A stretch of 15,595 nt of DNA from Desulfonatronospira sp. (lineage in GTDB: Bacteria; Desulfobacterota; Desulfovibrionia; Desulfovibrionales; Desulfonatronovibrionaceae): the NCBI GenBank assembly GCA_003563255.1, contig PWSL01000441.1:1-15595 (forward strand), given 5' to 3'. The translations under genes were made by a program, and so were the position numbers. The first letter of the stretch is position 1, and each line of letters begins with the position of its first letter. Below are positions 7,416 through 13,033 of this stretch, in pieces. The notes under the pieces were generated by a model. That model made no database searches. It was given only the letters and a program-made list of their open reading frames with translations, and was not told where the DNA came from.

Positions 7416-7610
7416 TAAATATGATGATTTAAATTTGGGTCTTTCTGGGCCAAATGTCAAGGGCATTAATCTGGGCCCAATAGGCGCTTAGTGAAAATTT
7501 CAAACCAACATTTTGTTTCATTTTCAAAGAAAGCCAAGAAAACGGAGCAGGACAGGCGTAAAGGACACAAAAAGGAAGTGATCTCATACAACCACCCCCG
7601 GCCTTAAGAA

Positions 7611-7690
7611 GTGTGGGAGTAAGGGCGTATGGGAGTATGGGAGTCAAAATATCTTTACACCCACACATGGATACCCCCATACACTCATAC
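7611..7690. repeat. Degenerate TATGGGAG tract with facing C-rich tract
   Basis: The left part (7611-7644) is a run of imperfect 8-10-bp units of the type GTATGGGAG. After a short AT-rich loop, the right part (7657-7690) is the C-rich counterpart with units such as ATACCCCCATAC. The halves can pair imperfectly. I recall similar tracts as intergenic filler in deltaproteobacterial genomes; function unknown. Confidence 0.6.
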
Positions 7691-7810
7691 TTTCTTCCTA
7701 AGGGAGGGGAATTTACGCCGTGCCTGTAATCCTATACTAAGGAGCAGGCCCTGTTGAAGGTTGCCATGCATCGCGCAAAGATATATTTCTTACTTTGCGA
7801 TCTTCGCTTG

Positions 7811-7904
7811 TCACGCCCTGGCGTGATTAAATACGTAAGCACCTCAAAGAGGATTTAACTGGGCGTCTTTGCGTGAGAAATAATGGGTTGCGGGCATAGC
7901 CCGC
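7811..7904 (-). repeat. Structured repeat, single unit related to the 15080-15298 array
   Basis: Read on the minus strand, this starts with the hairpin GCGGGC-TAT-GCCCGC followed by AACCCA. About 20 bases later comes CGCCCAGTTAAAT, a small CCTC-TTT-GAGG hairpin, a second weak hairpin, and TTTAAT closing the stem. The segment at 15080-15175 has the same order of parts. The far end here also forms a perfect TCACGCC/GGCGTGA stem (7811-7826) that the other copies lack. Confidence 0.6.
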
Positions 7905-7949
7905 CTTGGAACCCTTCCTTTGTTTTCAAGTATTAAGGGAGTATACAGC

Positions 7950-8477
7950 ATGAGCAGTGACAGCGTATTTCAGGAAGTCAAGGATTTTTACCGCATTATC
8001 CCCCTGCAGTCCATGCGGCGCACCCCGGGAGTATTTTTCGATAATGTTCCCATGGATTTCCTGCCCAGGATTGATGCCATAGACCGGGTCCTGCACCAGG
8101 GCGGGGCCGTCTCCCCGGGACCCGTTGAGGATGTACAGCGCCCCTGGTATATGCATCCCCACCAGGATGACAACCTTATAGTCCTTTATGGTGTGCGGGA
8201 TGTAGACATTTACATCAAGGGCGGCCAAATGACCAGTTTCAGGGTTACCCCTCACCAGGTCATACACAACGGGGAAGTGCTCTATGACGGCCCGGCCATG
8301 CTGGTCTGGCCCAGGTATGTATTTCACCGCATAACCAGCGGGGAAGAGGGGTCCGCCTCTTTGAATTTTGCGGTACATTATCAGGGGCTGGACATGCGCA
8401 CCAATTTCAATATCTATGACCTGGATACAGAGACTGGAAGCTTCGAGGTGATCCGAGAGGGATTCAGGGACCAGTGA
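7950..8477 (+). CDS. Cupin-domain protein of unknown function
   Basis: This 175-residue single-domain protein resembles a small beta-barrel cupin. The first cupin-like motif is WYMHPHQDDNLIVLYG, with an H-x-H pair and acidic residues suited to bind a metal. The second is PRYVFHRI with a later histidine. The rest is strand-rich, ending in NFNIYDLDTETGSFEVI. No substrate can be assigned. Cupins range from dioxygenases and isomerases to sugar-binding and regulatory proteins. The start at 7950 is supported by AAGGGAG 8 bp upstream; an ATG at 7920 in the same frame lacks this. The gene stands alone, bounded by repeat-rich gaps on both sides. Confidence 0.7.
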   Translation: MSSDSVFQEVKDFYRIIPLQSMRRTPGVFFDNVPMDFLPRIDAIDRVLHQGGAVSPGPVEDVQRPWYMHPHQDDNLIVLYGVRDVDIYIKGGQMTSFRVTPHQVIHNGEVLYDGPAMLVWPRYVFHRITSGEEGSASLNFAVHYQGLDMRTNFNIYDLDTETGSFEVIREGFRDQ

Positions 8478-8493
8478 AATGCATGACTGCAGT

Positions 8494-8519
8494 AACCGGC
8501 TTTGAACCATGCGGTTTTT
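8494..8519 (+). terminator. Possible weak intrinsic terminator after the cupin gene
   Basis: AACCG (8494-8498) can pair with CGGTT (8512-8516), or the inner AACC-ATGC-GGTT can form, followed by a run of T at 8515-8519. It begins 17 bp after the stop codon. The stem is short, so this is tentative. Confidence 0.3.
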
Positions 8520-8607
8520 CTTGCCAAAGGCATAGAAGTGCTTAAATACCATACCAGTACAGGTGGAAATATTTTGTAATTTTTCCCGGCAAAAGCTTAA
8601 AAAAAGG

Positions 8608-8797
8608 GTAAACATTCAGGGGGTCCTCGGTGGTGACTCATGGCCGGTACCTGCCCCTGAATAGGCCAGGGGACTGTCCCCGCTGAGTAATGACTGTGCA
8701 GCTTCACTTGATTTCGCGCCTGTACTTTTTGTATTCGTGAAGGAAAAGTGTCGCGGGGACTGTCCCCATGGCCGGTACCTGCCCCCTGAATGGTTAC
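8608..8797 (+). repeat. GTAA-ended MITE-like element A with 8-bp target duplication
   Basis: Ends are GTAAACATTCAGGGGG (8608-8623) and CCCCCTGAATGGTTAC (8782-8797), an inverted repeat with one mismatch in 16. The element is bordered by perfect 8-bp direct repeats AAAAAAGG (8600-8607 and 8798-8805), a clear insertion footprint. Inside are two copies of the near-palindrome GGGGACTGTCCCC (8669-8681, 8755-8767). A direct repeat beginning TGGCCGGTACCTGCCCC occurs at 8641-8662 and 8769-8791. Compared with element B it carries about 100 bp extra. GTAA ends with 8-bp duplications are the signature of IS66-family transposition as I know it, so this is probably a non-autonomous IS66-type element. Confidence 0.82.
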
Positions 8798-8799
8798 AA

Positions 8800-8806
8800 A
8801 AAAGGA
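8800..8806 (+). promoter_or_regulatory. Ribosome binding site of MoaE-like gene, formed by a target duplication
   Basis: AAAGGAG lies 7 bp before ATG 8814. Its first six bases are part of the right-hand copy of the AAAAAAGG target duplication made by element A. An earlier in-frame ATG at 8790 lies inside the element end and has no ribosome site, so translation should start at 8814. Confidence 0.7.
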
Positions 8807-8813
8807 GATACAG

Positions 8814-9173
8814 ATGGATATTTCAAAGGCCATAGCAGAGCTCAAGAAAGAAGAAGGTTTTACGGAAAACGTAGGCATGGTGCTTGTTCATAACGGGGTT
8901 GTGCGGGCCTGGTCCAGAAAGGACCGCTCCCGGGTGGGAAAAATTGAGGTCACTCCGGATCAAGACAGGGTCGAGGCCATCAGGCAGCGCTACGAAAAAA
9001 GCCAGGGGATTTTCAGGATAGTGGTCCAGGCCAACTCAGGTATCCTGGAGCCTGGAGATGACTTGCTGTTTATTATAGTGGCCGGTGATATACGGGAAAA
9101 CGTCAAGCCTGTACTTTCGGATATCCTGGATGAAATCAAAAAAGAAGCCATATCCAAAAAAGAGATGCCCTGA
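8814..9173 (+). CDS. MoaE-like protein (molybdopterin synthase large-subunit family, divergent)
   Basis: This 119-residue protein resembles MoaE, the large subunit of molybdopterin synthase, which adds sulfur to precursor Z in molybdenum cofactor synthesis. Similarity is partial: an early VGMVLVHNGVVRAWSR segment, a helix DRVEAIRQRYE, then GIFRIVVQANSGILEPGDDLLFIIVAGDIRENV and a lysine-rich end ILDEIKKEAISKKE, comparable to the lysine-bearing catalytic tail of MoaE. The usual HR-x-G motif is not seen, and the protein is shorter than E. coli MoaE (about 150 residues). It may therefore be a paralogue with another role. No moaD or other cofactor gene is nearby. The gene lies between elements A and B, each about 16-70 bp away. 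Confidence 0.65.
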   Translation: MDISKAIAELKKEEGFTENVGMVLVHNGVVRAWSRKDRSRVGKIEVTPDQDRVEAIRQRYEKSQGIFRIVVQANSGILEPGDDLLFIIVAGDIRENVKPVLSDILDEIKKEAISKKEMP

Positions 9174-9240
9174 TGCTCTGTCTGACCCCCAGGACTTGAA
9201 TCTTTCTGTTCAAAAATCCGGGAAGCCGATCCAAACTGTT

Positions 9241-9329
9241 GTAACCATTCAGGGGGCATGTACCGGCCAGGGGGACAGTCTCCTGGCCTTGTGTCATTAG
9301 TCACCACCGAGGACCCCCTGAATGGTTAC
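9241..9329 (-). repeat. GTAA-ended MITE-like element B with near-perfect 8-bp duplication
   Basis: Perfect 16-bp inverted ends GTAACCATTCAGGGGG (9241-9256) and CCCCCTGAATGGTTAC (9314-9329) enclose 89 bp. Flanks AAACTGTT (9233-9240) and AAACTGAT (9330-9337) match at 7 of 8 positions and are the likely target duplication. On the minus strand it aligns with element A: the left 31 bases and the right end with GACTGTCCCC and TGGCCGGTAC correspond, so A and B are one family in opposite orientations. There is no coding capacity. Confidence 0.82.
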
Positions 9330-9401
9330 AAACTGATTCTTGCCTTTTGGCCGTACTATGTTTAGGTGTAATTATGAAATTGAATTTTTGGAGGATAATG
9401 A

Positions 9402-10478
9402 ATGGATTTTCCAGAATTAAGATTTAAAGATCTGGTAGCCAGGGTGCCCATTATCCAGGGGGGTATGGGCGTAGGCATCTCTTTATCCGGCCTGTCTTCG
9501 GCCGTTGCCAACCAGGGTGGAATCGGGGTTATTTCAGCGGCCATGATCGGCATGGAGGAGCCTGATATTGCAAAAAATCCGGAAGAAGCCAACATCAGGG
9601 CTCTTCAAAAAGAGATAGCCAAAGCCAGGGAAATGACCTCGGGCATCCTGGGGGTGAATATAATGGTGGCTTTGAGCAATTTCGCAGAACTGGTGAAAAC
9701 CTCCATCAGGGAGCGGATGGACATTATCTTCGCCGGTGCCGGTCTACCTTTTGACCTGCCCCAGTATCAGACCCCTGAATCCAGGACAAAACTGGTGCCC
9801 ATTATTTCTTCGGCCCGGGCGGCCAGGGTCATGTGCAAAAAATGGCTCTCGCGTTTTAATTACCTCCCGGACGGCTTTGTGGTGGAGGGGCCCCTGGCGG
9901 GGGGGCACCTGGGCTTTAAGAAAGAGCAGTTGGAAAACCCGGAGTTCAAGCTGGAAAACCTTGTGCAGGAGGTTGTGGCGGAAGTCAGGCCCTTTGAGGA
10001 TGAGCACGGCCAGGCCATCCCTGTCATTGCCGCCGGGGGGATATATTCCGGGGAAGATATCTGCCGGTTCCTGCGCCTTGGAGCCTCAGGGGTGCAGCTA
10101 GGTACACGCTTCGTGGCTACCCACGAGTGCGACGCGGACATGGCCTTCAAACAGTCCTTTATTGACTGCACTGAAGAAGACCTGATGATAATCAAAAGTC
10201 CTGTAGGTATGCCCGGCAGGGCCATGCGCAATCAGTTCCTGGAAGATGTGGAGAAGGGCGGTAAAAAGCCCTTTAAGTGCCTGTATCATTGCATAGTCAC
10301 TTGCGACTACAAGCAAAGCCCATACTGCATAGCCTCAGCCCTGGCCAATGCCAAAAAGGGAAGGATGCACAAAGGGTTTGTTTTTGCCGGGCAGACCGCT
10401 CATCGCATCCAGGAAATCATGTCTGTAAAAGAACTTATTGAATCTCTCAGGCAGGAGTACGCTCAAGCCTGCTCCTGA
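9402..10478 (+). CDS. Nitronate monooxygenase / 2-nitropropane dioxygenase family flavoprotein
   Basis: This 358-residue FMN-dependent TIM-barrel protein belongs to the family that includes nitronate monooxygenases and FabK-type enoyl-ACP reductases. Markers are PIIQGGMGVGIS near the N terminus, AVANQGGIGVISAA, LGVNIMVA, the VEGPLAGGHLG segment, VIAAGGIYSGEDI and GASGVQLGTRFVATHEC, the last two being the usual phosphate-binding turns for FMN. Near the end lies a cysteine cluster (CLYHCIVTCDYKQSPYC) that basic nitronate monooxygenases lack; it may mark an anaerobe-specific subgroup with a metal or Fe-S site. The start at 9402 has GGAGG at 9390-9394. The real substrate is uncertain. The gene appears to be alone. 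Confidence 0.85.
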   Translation: MDFPELRFKDLVARVPIIQGGMGVGISLSGLSSAVANQGGIGVISAAMIGMEEPDIAKNPEEANIRALQKEIAKAREMTSGILGVNIMVALSNFAELVKTSIRERMDIIFAGAGLPFDLPQYQTPESRTKLVPIISSARAARVMCKKWLSRFNYLPDGFVVEGPLAGGHLGFKKEQLENPEFKLENLVQEVVAEVRPFEDEHGQAIPVIAAGGIYSGEDICRFLRLGASGVQLGTRFVATHECDADMAFKQSFIDCTEEDLMIIKSPVGMPGRAMRNQFLEDVEKGGKKPFKCLYHCIVTCDYKQSPYCIASALANAKKGRMHKGFVFAGQTAHRIQEIMSVKELIESLRQEYAQACS

Positions 10479-10706
10479 CTATCCTGGAGCGGGGGGTATG
10501 CTGAACATTTATTTTGGCGGACTTTCCCCCCAGCCCAGTTTAAAGAACCCCTGTACTGATTATGATAAGAGCCCGTCTAATCTTCAGACTTTTCCACCCA
10601 TTTTTTAGAGCTAAAAAGATAGGCCAATTTGAGAGCCAAAATCATATGGCATACTGAACTTTGACCTGAATCTGAACGCCTAGATTTCCCCACTCAGGAG
10701 ACAATT
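10479..10706 (+). other. Upstream region of the binding protein-kinase pair
   Basis: This stretch should hold the promoter for the two-gene sensor unit. The only clear sequence feature is a near-palindrome TTTTTAGAGCTAAAAA at 10602-10617, which could be an operator or a small hairpin. A TTGACC at 10661-10666 resembles a -35 box but has no good -10 at the right distance. The ribosome site is AGGAG at 10696-10700. Confidence 0.35.
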
Positions 10707-13004
10707 ATGAAGCACTGGATAAGAACATTTGGCATTCTATTGTTTCTGCTCTTTTTGATCTCTTCTTGTGACAGAGCGCCTAAACCTGTAGCTGAGCCTG
10801 TGCCAGGTGTTACCGACAACGAAATCCTCATAGGCTCTTCCCTGGCCCTGGAAGGTCACGCCGGATACCTGGGAACCCAGAGTCTCCGTGGAGCGCTCTC
10901 ATATATAAAATACATCAATGAACAGGGCGGCATCCATGGCAGGAAGATTAGGGTAATCTCATATGATGATGGATATGACCCTCCAAGGTGCGTATTTAAT
11001 ACCCAAAAACTTATCAATGAGGACAAGGTCTTTTCCCTTTTCAATTATGTCGGCACCCCTACATCGGTCAAGATCATCCCTATTGTCCAGGATGCCAGAA
11101 TCCCGCTTCTCGGCCTGATCACCGGGGCAAACGCCTTAAGAGATCCTTTCAAGCGCTACATCATCAATGTCCGGGCTTCCTATTACCAGGAAACAGGTGC
11201 GATGGTTAAACATCTTGTGGAAGATCTGGATATAAGGAAGATAGCTGTCTTTTACCAGTATGATGACTATGGTTTGGACGGCCTTAGAGGAACGGAGATT
11301 GTCCTGAAAAGATTCGGCCTCACCCCGGTGGCTACGGGAAGCTATATCCGCGGGACCCTGGATGTGCAGGATGGACTGGACAAGATCAGGGCTTCCGGAG
11401 CCCAGGCGGTGATTATGATCGGCACCTACGAACCATGTGCCAGGTTCATAAAGCTGGCCAGGTCAAAAGACTTCAACCCTATCTTCCACAATGTCTCCTT
11501 TGTAGGTTCCGATGAGTTGGCCAGGAAACTGGGCAAGCAAGGGGAGGGAGTCTTTATCACCCAGGTGGTTCCACCGCCTGAGGCACCGGAAATAAGAACC
11601 CTGCTTTGGGGTGCAGAGGAATACAGTAGTTTACTTAAAAAATACTTTCCTGAAGATGAACTCAGCTTTGTAGGGCTTGAGGGCTATATCAATGCCAGAG
11701 TACTGGTGGAAGGCCTTAAAAGGGCAGGCAGGGATTTAAACCGGGAGAAATTCATTGACGACATTGATTCCATACAGGATTATTCCCTGGGCATTGCCAA
11801 TACCCTGACATTTAGTCCTGATGATCGCCAGGGATTGGAGAGGGTATATTTTACCCGGATAAAAGACGGTCGATTTGACTTGGTTGTTGACTGGGAAAGG
11901 ATAAGGAGAGCCCGGGAAGTTCCAGGGCTTACAGACAACGAAATCCTTATAGGCTCTTCCCTGGCCTTGGAAGATCACGCCGGGTACCTGGGAACAGAGA
12001 CCCACCACGGAGCGCTCTCTTATATTAATTTTATCAACGAACAGGGCGGCATCCATGGCAGGGAGATAAGGCTGATCGCCTATGATGATGGATATGATCC
12101 TCCAAGGTGTGTGGCCAATACCAAAAAACTTATTAACGAAGACAAGGTATTCGCCCTCTTCAATTATTTAGGCACCCCTACATCGGTCAAGATCATCCCT
12201 ATTGTCCAGGAGGCCAAAATCCCGCTTCTTGGTCTGTTCACCGGGGCAAATGCCTTAAGGGAACCCTTTATGCGCTATATCATCAATGTCCGGGCCTCCT
12301 ATTATCAGGAAACGGGTGCGATGGTTAAGCATCTTGTGGAAGATCTGGATATAAGAAATATAGCTGTCTTTTACCAGGATGATGATTATGGTTTCGACGG
12401 CCTTAAAGGAACCGAGGTTGCTCTGCAAAAATACGGCCTCACCCCCGTTGCCACCGGCAGTTATATCCGGGGAACCCTGGATGTGGAGGATGGACTGGAC
12501 AAGATCATGGCCTCCGGAGCCCAGGCGGTGATTATGATCGGCACCTACGGCCCCTGCGCCAGGTTCATAAAGCTGGCCAGGTCAAAAGACTTCAACCCCA
12601 TCTTTCACAATGTCTCCTTTGTGGGTTCCGAGGAGTTGGCCAGGAAACTGGGCAGGGAAGGGGACGGTGTTATTATCACCCAGGTGGTACCACCTCCCGA
12701 GGAAAGGGTTCTTCTTCCGGCTGCAGAGGAATATACCCGATTGCTGGCGAAATATTATCCGCAACGCACCCCCACCTTTGCAGGATTTGAGGGCTTCATC
12801 AATGCCAAAATCCTGATGGAGGGCCTTAGGCGGGCCGGACGAGAAATCACCAGGGAAGACCTGGTCAATGCCATAGAAACCATGGATATTTACTTTGTGG
12901 GTGTAGGCGCCAAAGTATCATTTGGGCCCAATGACCGCCAGGGGTTGGATCAGGTGTACTTTACCAGGATTGAAGACGGTAAAGTGACCATGTTTACAGA
13001 TTAG
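10707..13004 (+). CDS. Tandem-duplicated branched-chain amino-acid-type periplasmic binding lipoprotein
   Basis: This 765-residue extracytoplasmic receptor is made of two copies of a type I periplasmic binding domain (Peripla_BP_6/LivJ-like). A hydrophobic signal at 8-20 ends in LISSC, so Cys21 is a probable lipid anchor. Copy 1 spans about residues 32-404 and copy 2 about 405-765, offset exactly 373 codons (1119 bp). Both share DNEILIGSSLALE, GALSYI, NEQGGIHGR, YDDGYDPPRC, RYIINVRASYYQETGAMVKH and GSYIRGTLDV. Each keeps two cysteines (DPPRC and PCARF), perhaps a disulfide. Family length for one domain is about 370, so this is a fusion by duplication. No permease or ATPase gene is adjacent; instead a histidine kinase starts 29 bp later. 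A role in sensing is therefore more likely than transport. Confidence 0.9.
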   Translation: MKHWIRTFGILLFLLFLISSCDRAPKPVAEPVPGVTDNEILIGSSLALEGHAGYLGTQSLRGALSYIKYINEQGGIHGRKIRVISYDDGYDPPRCVFNTQKLINEDKVFSLFNYVGTPTSVKIIPIVQDARIPLLGLITGANALRDPFKRYIINVRASYYQETGAMVKHLVEDLDIRKIAVFYQYDDYGLDGLRGTEIVLKRFGLTPVATGSYIRGTLDVQDGLDKIRASGAQAVIMIGTYEPCARFIKLARSKDFNPIFHNVSFVGSDELARKLGKQGEGVFITQVVPPPEAPEIRTLLWGAEEYSSLLKKYFPEDELSFVGLEGYINARVLVEGLKRAGRDLNREKFIDDIDSIQDYSLGIANTLTFSPDDRQGLERVYFTRIKDGRFDLVVDWERIRRAREVPGLTDNEILIGSSLALEDHAGYLGTETHHGALSYINFINEQGGIHGREIRLIAYDDGYDPPRCVANTKKLINEDKVFALFNYLGTPTSVKIIPIVQEAKIPLLGLFTGANALREPFMRYIINVRASYYQETGAMVKHLVEDLDIRNIAVFYQDDDYGFDGLKGTEVALQKYGLTPVATGSYIRGTLDVEDGLDKIMASGAQAVIMIGTYGPCARFIKLARSKDFNPIFHNVSFVGSEELARKLGREGDGVIITQVVPPPEERVLLPAAEEYTRLLAKYYPQRTPTFAGFEGFINAKILMEGLRRAGREITREDLVNAIETMDIYFVGVGAKVSFGPNDRQGLDQVYFTRIEDGKVTMFTD

Positions 13005-13033
13005 AACATTTTTATTGAGTAGCTGCCGGAAAA

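Larger units (their letters stand above)
7416..7949 (+). other. Repeat-rich intergenic region
   Basis: There is no credible gene here. An 83-codon minus-strand open frame at 7429-7680 is made largely of low-complexity sequence and has no ribosome site I trust. The region holds a G-rich/C-rich inverted tract (7611-7690), a stem of CGCAAAG and CTTTGCG with a 12-nt loop (7774-7799), and a structured repeat related to the array at 15080-15298 (7811-7904). The ribosome site of the cupin gene is AAGGGAG at 7935-7941. Confidence 0.65.
8478..8813 (+). other. 336-bp gap between cupin and MoaE-like genes
   Basis: More than half of this gap is the inserted repeat 8608-8797. The remainder holds the possible terminator at 8494-8519 and an AT-rich stretch at about 8540-8606 that could have carried the original promoter of the MoaE-like gene. 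I see no gene here. Confidence 0.6.

Noticed and set aside
7429..7680. 83-codon minus-strand open frame
   Set aside because: It is composed of low-complexity repeat sequence without a recognisable domain or ribosome site.
8608..9329. Elements A and B with the MoaE-like gene as one composite transposon
   Set aside because: The outer flanks do not match each other (AAAAAAGG against AAACTGAT), while each element has its own flanking duplication, so they inserted separately.
9374..9427. Short leader open frame before the nitronate monooxygenase-type gene
   Set aside because: It is about 17 codons, contains the ribosome site of the next gene, and shows no attenuator-like features.
10661..10689. 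Sigma-70-type promoter before the binding protein
   Set aside because: TTGACC is present but no -10 box fits at 16-18 bp spacing.
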